The position numbers and the translations under genes were made by a program. Shown piece by piece: positions 17,512 through 26,549 of a DNA stretch of 64,000 nt (position 1 is the first letter of the stretch; the number at the start of each line of letters is the position of its first letter). The notes under the pieces were generated by a model. It was not told where the DNA came from. It was given only the letters and a program-made list of their open reading frames with translations, and made no database searches. Origin of the DNA: Ahrensia sp. R2A130 (GTDB lineage: Bacteria > Pseudomonadota > Alphaproteobacteria > Rhizobiales > Rhizobiaceae); the NCBI RefSeq assembly GCF_000179775.1, contig NZ_AEEB01000016.1:57199-121198 (forward strand), written 5' to 3'.

Positions 17512-17584
17512 CCGGAGCGAACAGCGACCGGACGTCGTCCGCGCTCGCGCAGCGAAGCCCGTAGGGCGACAGCGTGAGCGCAAA
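17512..17584 (+). repeat. Family 2 GC-rich repeat, copy 3
   Basis: It begins CCGGAGCGAACAGCGACCGG and ends CGACAGCGTGAGCGCAAA, preceded by AGTTTTGCCC as copy 1 is by GAGTTTGCCC. It lies 68 bases upstream of lepA and downstream of an AT-rich tract that ends the RES-gene segment. Confidence 0.8.
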
Positions 17585-17651
17585 CGAACAGCGGATTTCC
17601 CCGCGACAAGTTCCCGCTTGCTACAGGCGTCATTGGTGCTAAATCCACCAC

Positions 17652-19454
17652 ATGACCGAGCTTTCCAAAATCCGCAATTTCTCCATCGTCGCGCATATCG
17701 ACCATGGCAAATCCACCGTCGCCGACCGGCTGATCCAGATGTGCGGAGGTCTCACCAATCGTGAGATGTCGGAGCAAGTGCTCGACAACATGGATATCGA
17801 GCGCGAGCGCGGCATCACCATCAAGGCGCAGACGGTGCGGTTGCACTACACGGCCAAGGACGGCGAGGAATACGTTCTCAATCTTATCGATACACCCGGC
17901 CACGTGGACTTCGCCTATGAAGTGTCGCGGTCGCTTTCTGCGTGTGAAGGTTCGCTGCTGGTGGTGGACGCCTCGCAGGGCGTGGAAGCGCAGACGCTCG
18001 CCAACGTTTATCAGGCCATCGATAACGACCACGAGATCGTCACGGTGCTGAACAAGATCGACCTGCCCGCCGCCGAACCGGAGCGCGTGAAGGAGCAGAT
18101 CGAAGAGGTGATCGGCATCGACGCCACCGACGCGGTGGAGATTTCCGCCAAGACCGGGCAGGGCATGGAAGACGTGCTGGAAGCCATCGTCACCCGCTTG
18201 CCTGCGCCGTCTATCGGCGACCGGAACGCGCCGTTGAAAGCGCTGCTGGTGGACTCGTGGTACGACGCCTATCTCGGCGTCATCGTGCTGGTGCGCGTCA
18301 TCGACGGCGAACTTCGCAAGGGCCAGACCATCCGCATGATGGGCACGGATGCCAAACATCCGGTCGACCGCGTCGGCGTTATTTCGCCCAAGCTGACCGA
18401 GATCGACCATCTCGGCCCCGGTGAAATCGGCTTTATCACAGCTTCGATCAAGGAAGTCGCAGACACCCGCGTGGGTGACACGATCACCGAAGACAAACGC
18501 CAGACAGGCAACGCGCTACCGGGCTTCAAGCCAGCGCAGCCTGTTGTGTTCTGCGGCCTGTTTCCGGTGGATGCGGCAGACTTCGAAGACCTGCGTTCAG
18601 CGGTCGGCAAGCTGCGGTTGAACGATGCGAGCTTCTCCTACGAGATGGAATCGTCTGCCGCATTGGGCTTCGGTTTCCGTTGCGGTTTCCTGGGCCTGTT
18701 GCATCTGGAAATCGTTCAGGAACGCCTTGAGCGTGAGTTCAATCTCGATCTCATCGCCACCGCGCCGAGCGTCGTTTACGACATGCATATGCGCGACGAG
18801 ACGGTGCTGAACCTGCACAACCCTGCCGACATGCCCGACGTGATGCAGATCATGGAAATCCACGAACCGTGGATCAAGGCGACGATTTTGACGCCGGATG
18901 AATACCTCGGTGCGATTTTGAAACTGTGTCAGGACCGCCGTGGTATCCAGACCAACCTCACCTATGCCGGCCCCCGCGCCATGATCGAATATGAATTGCC
19001 GCTCAACGAAGTGGTGTTCGATTTCTACGACAGGCTGAAAAGCATCTCGCGCGGCTATGCGTCGTTCGACTACCAGATGAAGGAGTACCGCGAGGGCGAT
19101 CTCGTGAAACTGTCCGTGCTGGTGAATGGCGAACCGGTGGACGCGCTGTCCATGCTGGTTCACCGCTCGGTCGCTGCCACCCGTGGCCGCGTGATGTGCG
19201 AAAAGCTGAAGGATCTTATCCCGAAGCACCTGTTCAAAATTCCGATCCAGGCGGCCATCGGCGGCAACGTCATCGCGCGCGAAACGATCAGCGCCATGCG
19301 CAAGGACGTGACCGCGAAATGCTACGGTGGCGACGCCAGCCGCAAGCGCAAGCTGCTCGACAAGCAGAAGGCCGGTAAGAAAAAGATGCGCCAGTTCGGC
19401 AAGGTGGAAATACCCCAAACAGCCTTTATCGAAGCGCTGAAGATGGGTGACTAA
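17652..19454 (+). CDS. lepA: Elongation factor 4 (LepA GTPase)
   Basis: LepA (600 aa, the standard length) is a ribosome-associated GTPase implicated in initiation and back-translocation. The G domain has [13 protein letters not shown] (G1), [10 protein letters not shown] (G2), DTPGHVD (G3), NKIDLP (G4) and SAKTGQG (G5). The C-terminal LepA-specific domain ends [19 protein letters not shown], the family hallmark. The ATG at 17652 begins [19 protein letters not shown]. The next gene starts two bases after the stop. Confidence 0.97.
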   Translation: MTELSKIRNFSIVAHIDHGKSTVADRLIQMCGGLTNREMSEQVLDNMDIERERGITIKAQTVRLHYTAKDGEEYVLNLIDTPGHVDFAYEVSRSLSACEGSLLVVDASQGVEAQTLANVYQAIDNDHEIVTVLNKIDLPAAEPERVKEQIEEVIGIDATDAVEISAKTGQGMEDVLEAIVTRLPAPSIGDRNAPLKALLVDSWYDAYLGVIVLVRVIDGELRKGQTIRMMGTDAKHPVDRVGVISPKLTEIDHLGPGEIGFITASIKEVADTRVGDTITEDKRQTGNALPGFKPAQPVVFCGLFPVDAADFEDLRSAVGKLRLNDASFSYEMESSAALGFGFRCGFLGLLHLEIVQERLEREFNLDLIATAPSVVYDMHMRDETVLNLHNPADMPDVMQIMEIHEPWIKATILTPDEYLGAILKLCQDRRGIQTNLTYAGPRAMIEYELPLNEVVFDFYDRLKSISRGYASFDYQMKEYREGDLVKLSVLVNGEPVDALSMLVHRSVAATRGRVMCEKLKDLIPKHLFKIPIQAAIGGNVIARETISAMRKDVTAKCYGGDASRKRKLLDKQKAGKKKMRQFGKVEIPQTAFIEALKMGD

Positions 19455-19456
19455 CC

Positions 19457-19972
19457 ATGACAACCTGCGCGCTTTGCGACGCGCCGGACGCTTCGCCATT
19501 TAAGGTCGAGCCGGACACGGTTGCCGTCTGCGACACCTGCCGCGCCGGTTTGGAAGATGGCGCGAGCGACGACCCGCACTGGCAATGCCTCACGGGCGCG
19601 ATCTGGAGCACGGAGCCTGCCGTTCAGATTCTCGCTTGGCGTTTGCTGTCGGATATCGATGCACCCTGGGCCAGCGAAACGCTGGAACTGGCCCATCTGG
19701 AACCCGACGTTCTGGCGCGAGCGCAAGCCGGTATTTCCGTTGCCGATAATGAGCAAATCATCCACCGAGACAGCAACGGCGCGGTGCTGGAAGCTGGCGA
19801 CACTGTCACCCTCATCAAGGATTTGCCAGTCAAAGGCGCAGGCTTCACCGCCAAACGCGGCACATCGGTGCGGGGTATTTCGCTGGTTGCCGACAATGCC
19901 GACCAAATAGAAGGCCGCGTCGACGGCCAGCGCATCGTAATCCTGTGTCAATATGTGAAACGGGCGGGCTAG
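19457..19972 (+). CDS. PhnA/YjdM-type zinc-ribbon protein
   Basis: The 171-residue protein has a PhnA zinc ribbon at the N terminus (CALC and VCDTC, residues 4-31) and the PhnA C-terminal domain (ILEAGDTVTLIKDLPVKGA-like segment, then KRGTSVRGISLV and DGQRIVILCQYVKR). Here the first part of that segment reads GAVLEAGDTVTL. Despite the name, PhnA/YjdM proteins have no established role in phosphonate breakdown. It starts two bases after lepA, so the two are likely co-transcribed. Confidence 0.88.
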   Translation: MTTCALCDAPDASPFKVEPDTVAVCDTCRAGLEDGASDDPHWQCLTGAIWSTEPAVQILAWRLLSDIDAPWASETLELAHLEPDVLARAQAGISVADNEQIIHRDSNGAVLEAGDTVTLIKDLPVKGAGFTAKRGTSVRGISLVADNADQIEGRVDGQRIVILCQYVKRAG

Positions 19973-20049
19973 CAGGCTATGGTTGGCAACGATGCTGGTG
20001 TTTGCTTCTGCCCTTCCGCGAACTCACTGCGCCACGGCAACTTTCTCTA

Positions 20050-20165
20050 AGAGTGTGATTTCGCACACCATCTCGCGCCATACACCATCTGGTATATGGT
20101 GTTTTCTATAGCCCTCATTTATCTTTATTCCCGCGGCGCATATTTCGCGGCGCGCAAGGGGAATT
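20050..20165 (+). promoter_or_regulatory. Repeat-rich upstream region of the RTX gene
   Basis: Three elements are packed into about 110 bases: GTGTG-ATTTCG-CACAC (about 20053-20068), ACACCAT/ATGGTGT with a seven-base spacer (20082-20102), and two direct CGCGGCGC repeats 14 bases apart (20132-20139 and 20146-20153). AAGGGGA then serves as ribosome site for the ATG at 20169. These look like operators, but no regulator is identified. Confidence 0.45.
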
Positions 20166-20168
20166 CTG

Positions 20169-23100
20169 ATGGCCGATTTCAATCACTTTGCGATACTCAG
20201 CAACGTTCTCAACAAGACCCGCTGGCTCGATAATCTTGTTTGGGATGTAGAAGACGGGCAGTTCGACCGGACCATTCTCAATTACGAGAACGTCACGGTC
20301 CACATTCTGTCCGATAACAATGACCTTCTCACGAGCGGCATTTCAGATGGTTTTATAGACGGCGTTATATCGGGCATCGAGCTGCGTTCGGCGGACGGAA
20401 CAGAACTGTACGAGTCGATCACGGGTTTGGAGCTTGATGCCAAAACTTTCAGCACTGCGTTTCCCGCGACTGGGTCCTTCGTAGCCGCTGGCGGTCTCGA
20501 CCATTTCGCTCGCGCCAACGCTATCACGGTTTCCGATCATTACGGCAACGCGACATCGTGGGACGGCTTGATCTATGGCGGCGAGAATATTTTTCAGGTC
20601 AGCATCGATTTCGACAACTTTCTCACCATAAGCGGTGCAGGCGGCCTAAACGACAGGATTGATTACCGCTTTGCTCCCGATGGTTCCTTCGCAACTTACG
20701 GCGTGGCTGTTGACCTCAACAATGTTGGTCCGGGCAACAATATTTTCACTTTAGATATTTTCCGAACCGGTGTCGCAAGCACTTATGTACCGGGCCAGAT
20801 ATCGCCTCTGACCCCGCACACCCTGACCGGTATCAACCACGTTACCGGAACCATAAACGACGATCTGTTGACAGGGCGCATGTGGTTCGAAGGTCCGTCT
20901 GGATTTGAAACTGCTGCGCAGCTTGATCTGATCGAAGGGCGCGGTGGTAGCCGCCTCGTTGGTGGCGCTGGCGACGATATTTTGCAGAACGGCTATTTTC
21001 TAGACGGCGGTGATGGAGACGACGTGTTGATGCCGATGCGAGGTGGTATCTTTGCGGCTGAGACACTGAAAGACGGTGCCGGTGTCATCGAAACTCTCGT
21101 CATCGATGGTGCAACAGTCAACGGCGGTGCTGGTGATGATATATTTGTCGTGCCCAAAACGGGTCTTGGCGGCGTAACCCGCATGACATTTGATGGTGGA
21201 GCCGACACTGACACACTCACCTTCAGCAATGATGATGTGGACTCTAGCTTTTACGGATTGCGCGGCTTTACCGGCAACTCGTTCATCGATCTCGGTCTTG
21301 GAGCACCAGGGCAGGCTTTGCTGCAGGAAATCATTGCAGGGCCGTTGGGTGATGTTTTCGACATCACTTTGACGGGTATAGAAAACGTCATCGGTACCCT
21401 TGGTGTTGACGAGATTTCGGGTAGCCTTGTCGCTAACAAGCTTGAAGGTCGCGACGGCAAGGACATCATCTTCGGACGCAATGGCGATGATGTTCTCGTC
21501 GGTGGCAAAGATGCCGATGTGCTTGATGGTGGCGAAGGCTTCGACACCGTTAGCTACTATGATTCCGACGGGGCTGTTGTCATCGATTTGGCCGCACAAA
21601 CGGCCACCGGCGGCGATGCTGAATCGCTTGGTGGGGTGGGGATTCTACGCGATCAGCTTTCCGGCTTTGAAAGCGCAACCGGTACGGAATATAACGATAC
21701 TTTGCTTGGCGATGATGGTGTCAATGTGCTCATGGGCCTTGGCGGCAACGACCGTCTTGAAGGCCTTGGCGGAAATGACATCATCTATTCCGGCGATGCG
21801 ACTTTCGGTTCCCAACCCATTGATGCGCTGGTGCTTCCCACCAATCCGGTCAACGAAAGCGTTGCCACTGCCATTGATCTGACGAACCGCATGACGCTGA
21901 CGCTTAACGGCGGCAATCCCAACTTCACCCAGAATGGCGAACCCGTTACCAGTGTTCTGGGGCAGGGCGACGGCACCGGCGCGCATTTCTACAAAATCAC
22001 CGTGGATGAAGAGACCACCAAACTCACCTTCAACACTGTGGCGCAACAAGGCACGGGTGGCTTCGGTGCAGTGCTGAAGATGCAGGTCACAAGACCCAAC
22101 GGTGTTGTCGACGATGCGCTGGGTTCGTTTGGTCAGTCACAGGTCTACGGTCCCACCAGTATTGCGCTGGCTCCTGGCGAATACACCATTCGCATCTACA
22201 ACAATGGCGATCCCGAAATCCCCGTTGCAGGCAGTTATGAATTCATCATTCGTGCAGAAGGTTTCCCGGTTGAAGAGCAACGTGGCATGGATGTGCTTAT
22301 CGGTGGCGCGGGAACGGACCAGCTCTTTGCCGGAGACGGGGAAGATGAACTCATCGGCGGCATCGATGGCGACCTTCTCGATGGTGGTGCCAATAACGAC
22401 CTGATGGTCGGCGGCACGGGTAACGACATCTATGTCGTTCGTGATGAGGGAGATGTGGTCTTCGAAGAGGCTGATGAAGGCGACGACATCGTCGATACAT
22501 ATGTCAGTTGGGACATGAGCGATCATGTCGAAGTGCTGCGGATGCAGGGCAGCGATGATATCGCTTCCAATGGCACTGAACAGCGCGATCTGATGTTCGG
22601 CAATTCCGGTGCAAATTACATCAACGGGGCAGGCGGTGCAGACGTCATGGCAGGCGGAGCCGGCAACGATGTCTATACGGTCGAGAATTCCTACGATGCC
22701 GTGGTCGAAGCCTCAGGCGAAGGCTATGACAACGTTTATGCAAAAATCGACTATATCATCCCTGAAGACAGCGAGATCGAGAGTGCTTTGCTTCAGGGAA
22801 ATGCTGTTGTGTTGCGCGGTTCGAATTCCGACAACCAGTTGATCGGCAATGATGGGGTCAACATTATCGATGGCCGCGGCGGCACCGACTACATGCTGGG
22901 CCTCGGTGGCAATGACATATTTCAGATCACGCCGGAAAATGGCGCAGTGGATATTATCGGCGATTTTCAGAACGGGGCGCCGGGTGAGGGGGACCGCATT
23001 GCTTTCGCCGGTTTCGATCCGGACAACACGATCATCACACAATTGTCCGCTATTTCCTTCGAGGTGCGCGACACCATGGGCACCATCGAGACCTTCGATG

Positions 23101-23195
23101 ATATCGCCCAGCAGTTCCAGCTTTTCGATGGCTACAACACCGGCACCTACACCGGTGGCGAACTCGTTTTCAACGAAGATTATTATTTCGGATAA
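20169..23195 (+). CDS. Large RTX (hemolysin-type calcium-binding) secreted protein
   Basis: This 1008-residue acidic protein has several blocks of RTX nonapeptides (GGxGxDxUx), for example NGGAGDDIFVV near residue 320, GGKDADVLDGGEGFD near 450, LGGNDRLEGLGGND near 525, GGANNDLMVGGTGND near 740 and AGGADVMAGGAGND near 830. A beta-sandwich resembling a PPC domain lies at about 560-690 (GTGAHFYKITVDEETTKLTF). There is no N-terminal signal peptide; the aromatic C terminus NEDYYFG fits type I secretion. No T1SS ABC transporter or membrane-fusion gene is nearby. No catalytic domain was recognised, so it may be an adhesin or surface-layer protein. Confidence 0.88.
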   Translation: MADFNHFAILSNVLNKTRWLDNLVWDVEDGQFDRTILNYENVTVHILSDNNDLLTSGISDGFIDGVISGIELRSADGTELYESITGLELDAKTFSTAFPATGSFVAAGGLDHFARANAITVSDHYGNATSWDGLIYGGENIFQVSIDFDNFLTISGAGGLNDRIDYRFAPDGSFATYGVAVDLNNVGPGNNIFTLDIFRTGVASTYVPGQISPLTPHTLTGINHVTGTINDDLLTGRMWFEGPSGFETAAQLDLIEGRGGSRLVGGAGDDILQNGYFLDGGDGDDVLMPMRGGIFAAETLKDGAGVIETLVIDGATVNGGAGDDIFVVPKTGLGGVTRMTFDGGADTDTLTFSNDDVDSSFYGLRGFTGNSFIDLGLGAPGQALLQEIIAGPLGDVFDITLTGIENVIGTLGVDEISGSLVANKLEGRDGKDIIFGRNGDDVLVGGKDADVLDGGEGFDTVSYYDSDGAVVIDLAAQTATGGDAESLGGVGILRDQLSGFESATGTEYNDTLLGDDGVNVLMGLGGNDRLEGLGGNDIIYSGDATFGSQPIDALVLPTNPVNESVATAIDLTNRMTLTLNGGNPNFTQNGEPVTSVLGQGDGTGAHFYKITVDEETTKLTFNTVAQQGTGGFGAVLKMQVTRPNGVVDDALGSFGQSQVYGPTSIALAPGEYTIRIYNNGDPEIPVAGSYEFIIRAEGFPVEEQRGMDVLIGGAGTDQLFAGDGEDELIGGIDGDLLDGGANNDLMVGGTGNDIYVVRDEGDVVFEEADEGDDIVDTYVSWDMSDHVEVLRMQGSDDIASNGTEQRDLMFGNSGANYINGAGGADVMAGGAGNDVYTVENSYDAVVEASGEGYDNVYAKIDYIIPEDSEIESALLQGNAVVLRGSNSDNQLIGNDGVNIIDGRGGTDYMLGLGGNDIFQITPENGAVDIIGDFQNGAPGEGDRIAFAGFDPDNTIITQLSAISFEVRDTMGTIETFDDIAQQFQLFDGYNTGTYTGGELVFNEDYYFG

Positions 23196-23234
23196 GGCCG
23201 CGCTGGTTACTGATCAGGAAAGTGCCGGTTACGT

Positions 23235-23264
23235 TGTAGGTGCAACTGTAAAGCTGCACCTACA
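23235..23264 (+). terminator. Strong inverted repeat after the RTX gene, likely terminator
   Basis: TGTAGGTGCA (23235-23244) and TGCACCTACA (23255-23264) are a perfect 10-bp inverted repeat around ten bases, 39 bases after the RTX stop. The T-run downstream is poor, so it could also stabilise the mRNA 3' end. Confidence 0.55.
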
Positions 23265-23466
23265 TTATCGTTGCGAGCACATTTCGCATTACCGGCCCAA
23301 GCGATTTCAGCGCTCACCTTTTGCCTTTGTGGGTCTGCTGCAATCCTTTTCCACACTGTGCCAAACCGCACATCCATTCTCATCGGCCCGGCGTAAGTTT
23401 ATCTCACGCCGCAGGGGAATACCTCCCGCATCCGGCGCACAACCTGAACGCCCTTAGGAGGCTAAA

Positions 23467-23826
23467 ATGCTCACTCTGCGCCGCACTGCCAACATCACCA
23501 TTTCCGCCGCTGTTGTTACAGCGACGATCCTCATTTCCGCCATGGCCAACACCGCATATGCCGGCAAGCGCGAACGCCTCGTCGGCGCCGGTATTATCGC
23601 CGGTGTCGTGGGCACCGCCATCATCGGCCGCGAGGTTCGCAAGTCCCGTAAGCGCTCCTACCGCCGTGGCTACGAAGATGCCCAGTATGATCGTCGTGCC
23701 CGCCGCAGCCGTGAAAGCCGCTGGGAACGCCACGTCCGCCGCTGCTACGCCGCTTACCGCAGCTATGACGAGCGCTCCGACACTTACGTTTCCTACAACG
23801 GCCGCGAGCGTCGCTGCCGTAAGTAA
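23467..23826 (+). CDS. BA14K-like small exported protein
   Basis: The 119-residue protein has an N-terminal signal peptide (LRRTANITISAAVVTATILI, ending near ANTAYA), a glycine-rich hydrophobic stretch (AGIIAGVVGTAIIG), an Arg/Tyr-rich linker and the C-terminal BA14K motif VRRCYAAYRSYDERSDTYVS followed by NGRERRC. BA14K was described in Brucella as an immunoreactive lectin-like protein needed for normal LPS; relatives are common in Hyphomicrobiales. AGGAGG stands five bases before the ATG, one of the best ribosome sites in the window. A terminator follows 38 bases after the stop. Confidence 0.85.
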   Translation: MLTLRRTANITISAAVVTATILISAMANTAYAGKRERLVGAGIIAGVVGTAIIGREVRKSRKRSYRRGYEDAQYDRRARRSRESRWERHVRRCYAAYRSYDERSDTYVSYNGRERRCRK

Positions 23827-23864
23827 CGACTTCTTTCAGGCCTCTGGCCACTTGTATTTCCAGT

Positions 23865-23900
23865 AAACCGGGAGTGAGGGAAACCTCGCTCCCGGTTTTG
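23865..23900 (+). terminator. Rho-independent terminator after the BA14K-like gene
   Basis: AAACCGGGAGTGAGG pairs with CCTCGCTCCCGGTTT (one wobble) around a GAAA tetraloop, ending in TTTTG. Confidence 0.88.
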
Positions 23901-24021
23901 CTTTGTCGGCGGCACTACCATTCGTTCCGCCGTTCGTTGCATCTTCCGTTGCATTGACCCGCCACCACGCGCGACGCAAACACACGGGCAGGGGATTTCA
24001 ACCGATTCGTCGCGGAGCGTG

Positions 24022-25689
24022 ATGGTGGCCAACACAACATCAGCCGGACCAATAACAGCCTTTCTGGAGCGGTTGGCAGGGGCCATCATCTTGCTACACG
24101 GCTGGCGTGGTGCGCTGGTCACGCTGCTGGCGGGTGCTGCCACCGCGCTGTCGCTAGCCCCGCTGCATATCTCGCCTGTTCTGTTCCTCACGCTGCCTAT
24201 TTTGATCTGGCGGTTGGACGGATCTCTGCCTGCCCCCCGCAAAGACGGCGCATTGCCGGGTACGATGGCGAAAGCCATGGCGTTCTTTCGCACCGGCTGG
24301 CTGTTCGGCTTCGGATACCATTTGGCCGGTCTCTATTGGATAGGCGCAGCGTTCCTCGTGGATGCTGGTGAGTTCGCGATTTTTCTGCCCTTTGCAGTGG
24401 TTGCGCTGCCTGCGGGTCTCGCCATTTTCACCGGCCTCGGCTGCGCCTTGGCGCGCATGGCGTGGGAACCGGGCTGGCGGCGCATCGCCATGTTGGCGGC
24501 AACGCTCACACTGGCTGAAATGGCGCGGGGCATGTTGTTCACGGGCTTTCCGTGGAACCTGTTCGGCTATGCGATCATGCCGACGCCGATGCTGATGCAA
24601 ACCGCGTCGCTGTTCGGTGCATATGGCGTGACGTGGCTCGCTTTGGCGATAGGCGGTGCGTTGGCGTTGTTCTCGCCGGAACCCATGCGCCGCGGTCCAT
24701 GGCTTGCCGTCACGGTTGCGCTGATCGCAACTCATGTGGGTTTCGGCGCCTATCGTTTGGGCACCAGCGAAACGACGACCGTAGAGGGCGTGAACATCCG
24801 CATCGTGCAGCCTGCCATCGCGCAGGAAGAGAAATGGCTCGGCACCAACGAAGACGAGATAATGGCGCGCTATCTCGACCTCACCAATGCCAATCGCGGG
24901 CCGAAAGCTTCGTCTGCGGCTGACTTCACCCATATCATCTGGCCGGAATCCGCCTTTCCATTCATCCTGACCCAGCGTGCCGATCGCCTGTCACAAATCG
25001 CAAATGCGCTTCCGGACACGACCACACTCATCACCGGTGCCATGAGGGTGGATGAAAGTGTTGAATCGCCGTCGGGCGGTCCCGCCGTGTTCAACGCGGT
25101 TTATGCAATTGACGGCTCAGGCCAAATTCTTGCCGCGCGAGACAAGACGCATCTGGTGCCATTTGGCGAGTATCTGCCGTTCCAGAACGTTCTCGAATCC
25201 ATCGGTCTGCGGCAGCTTACAAATCTTCCCGGTGGCTTCGCGCAGGGGCAAGAACGTAGCTTTATCGATCTGCCCGATGCACCGACGCTGCTCGCGCTCA
25301 TCTGCTACGAAATCATCTTTCCCGGCAATGCGCTGCCAGCCGCGCAAGAGCGCCCTGGCTGGATCGTGAACGTCACGAATGACGCCTGGTACGGGCAAAC
25401 CGCAGGTCCCTACCAACACCTGCACCAGACGCGAGTGCGCGCGGTGGAAGAGGGCATTCCCGTCGTTCGCGCGGCCAATTCGGGCATCTCGATGATGATC
25501 GATGCCTATGGCAGCAGCCGTGGCCAGCTTGGTTTGGGCCAGCGCGGTGTGGTCGATGCGGCACTGCCAACACCCTCTCCTCCAACGGTTTTTTCCAGTT
25601 TGGGCAATCTCCCCGTTTTCGTTTTTGTTTGCCTCTGGATAATCGCTTTGGTAGGCCTCGCGAAAGCAAAGCCCGCCAAGGTTGTATAA
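24022..25689 (+). CDS. lnt: Apolipoprotein N-acyltransferase
   Basis: Lnt (about 555 aa) adds the third acyl chain to the N-terminal cysteine of lipoproteins on the periplasmic side of the inner membrane. The N-terminal half has about six to seven transmembrane helices. The nitrilase-like domain carries the triad Glu309 (WPESAFPF), Lys375 (DKTHLVPFGEYLPF) and Cys428 (ICYEIIFPG), spaced as in E. coli Lnt. A last hydrophobic segment closes the protein. The start may be ATG 24022 or GTG 24019 or 24025; ATG is chosen. It heads the conserved block lnt, xre, metK, trmB. Confidence 0.94.
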   Translation: MVANTTSAGPITAFLERLAGAIILLHGWRGALVTLLAGAATALSLAPLHISPVLFLTLPILIWRLDGSLPAPRKDGALPGTMAKAMAFFRTGWLFGFGYHLAGLYWIGAAFLVDAGEFAIFLPFAVVALPAGLAIFTGLGCALARMAWEPGWRRIAMLAATLTLAEMARGMLFTGFPWNLFGYAIMPTPMLMQTASLFGAYGVTWLALAIGGALALFSPEPMRRGPWLAVTVALIATHVGFGAYRLGTSETTTVEGVNIRIVQPAIAQEEKWLGTNEDEIMARYLDLTNANRGPKASSAADFTHIIWPESAFPFILTQRADRLSQIANALPDTTTLITGAMRVDESVESPSGGPAVFNAVYAIDGSGQILAARDKTHLVPFGEYLPFQNVLESIGLRQLTNLPGGFAQGQERSFIDLPDAPTLLALICYEIIFPGNALPAAQERPGWIVNVTNDAWYGQTAGPYQHLHQTRVRAVEEGIPVVRAANSGISMMIDAYGSSRGQLGLGQRGVVDAALPTPSPPTVFSSLGNLPVFVFVCLWIIALVGLAKAKPAKVV

Positions 25690-25761
25690 GGTTGGGTTGA
25701 ATGCGGTCGAGGGCGGCGGCTGGCAAACATCACGGCATTTGAGTTGTGAAACAGGATGAGC

Positions 25762-26214
25762 ATGGCTGAAAAGAAAACTCCGAACCCGATCGACATTCAT
25801 GTGGGCAGCCGCGTGCGCCTGCGCCGGACCATGCAGGGCATGAGCCAGGAAAAGCTGGGCGATGCATTGGGCATCACGTTCCAGCAAATTCAGAAATACG
25901 AAAAAGGCACCAACCGCATCGGTGCCAGCCGCATGCAACAGATTTCGTCTGCGCTGGACGTGCCGGTTGCCTTCTTCTTCGAAGACGCGCCTGCCGACGT
26001 GATCAACAACGCCACCGGTATGCACGAAACTTCTGCCACGACCTATGTGGTGGATTTCCTGTCCAGCCCGGAAGGCATTCAGTTGAACCGCGCTTTCGTG
26101 CGCATAACCAGCCCTGCCATTCGCCGCCGTGTCATCGAAATGGTGCGCACTTTGGCTGATGAGGTTGGCGTGCCGGAAGGCGAAAACACAGACGGTCAGC
26201 CGCCAATAACGTGA
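25762..26214 (+). CDS. XRE-family transcriptional regulator (PraR/PhrR-like)
   Basis: The 150-residue protein has an N-terminal Cro/XRE helix-turn-helix (VGSRVRLRRTMQGMSQEKLG then ITFQQIQKYEKGTNR) and a C-terminal tail that is probably for oligomerisation. Sequence and position between lnt and metK match the PraR/PhrR regulators of rhizobia, which control quorum sensing, biofilm or acid response there. Whether this one acts on metK or more widely is not shown. Two Met codons are possible (25756 and 25762); ACAGG is spaced correctly only for 25762. Confidence 0.85.
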   Translation: MAEKKTPNPIDIHVGSRVRLRRTMQGMSQEKLGDALGITFQQIQKYEKGTNRIGASRMQQISSALDVPVAFFFEDAPADVINNATGMHETSATTYVVDFLSSPEGIQLNRAFVRITSPAIRRRVIEMVRTLADEVGVPEGENTDGQPPIT

Positions 26215-26549
26215 TAAAAGGTTAGACTTGGCTCGGTTTGCGCTCTTAAGGCGCAGAACCTGTTGCAGCCTTACAATTAATCCGTGCGCCGTTCACCAAG
26301 CCTGCAGCCTTGGCTTGATATTATCGGGGGCGGATGACATGGGAGCGCAGTCTTTCGTACCGCTGGTATTGCGATCCTGCGGAAGACGTCGATGAGGGGA
26401 AATTGCCGGTTCCGGCGCTTCCCGAACCACAGTTCTCGTGATCACGAAATCGGTCAATCCCGGCCGGTTCGTTCACGCTCTTTGGCAGCGATGGCGCGAA
26501 AGACGCTGGAGCTCGCCAACAGGAAAACCATCCAAGAAAGCCCCGCACT
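26215..26549. other. 335-bp leader region upstream of metK
   Basis: No gene is seen. It contains a CAAGCC/GGCTTG hairpin near 26299-26320 and a perfect palindrome at 26436-26447. I looked for SAM-II and other SAM riboswitch cores and did not recognise one, though a diverged type cannot be excluded by eye. Confidence 0.5.
26436..26447. promoter_or_regulatory. Perfect 12-bp palindrome upstream of metK
   Basis: TCGTGATCACGA is fully self-complementary and lies 102 bases before the metK start. It could be an operator, possibly for the adjacent XRE regulator; this is inference from position only. Confidence 0.35.

Noticed and set aside
17391..17651. An antitoxin gene upstream of the RES-domain gene
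   Set aside because: The region is AT-rich but no reading frame with a start, ribosome site and helix-turn-helix was found; the other side of the gene (16200-16325) is also empty.
21400..22950. Tandem repeats that might be read as CRISPR-like
   Set aside because: These are degenerate glycine/aspartate-rich RTX nonapeptide codons within one reading frame, without constant repeats and unique spacers.
26215..26549. SAM riboswitch upstream of metK
   Set aside because: The core sequences of the SAM-II and related alphaproteobacterial motifs were not recognised by eye; only a generic hairpin and a palindrome are present.
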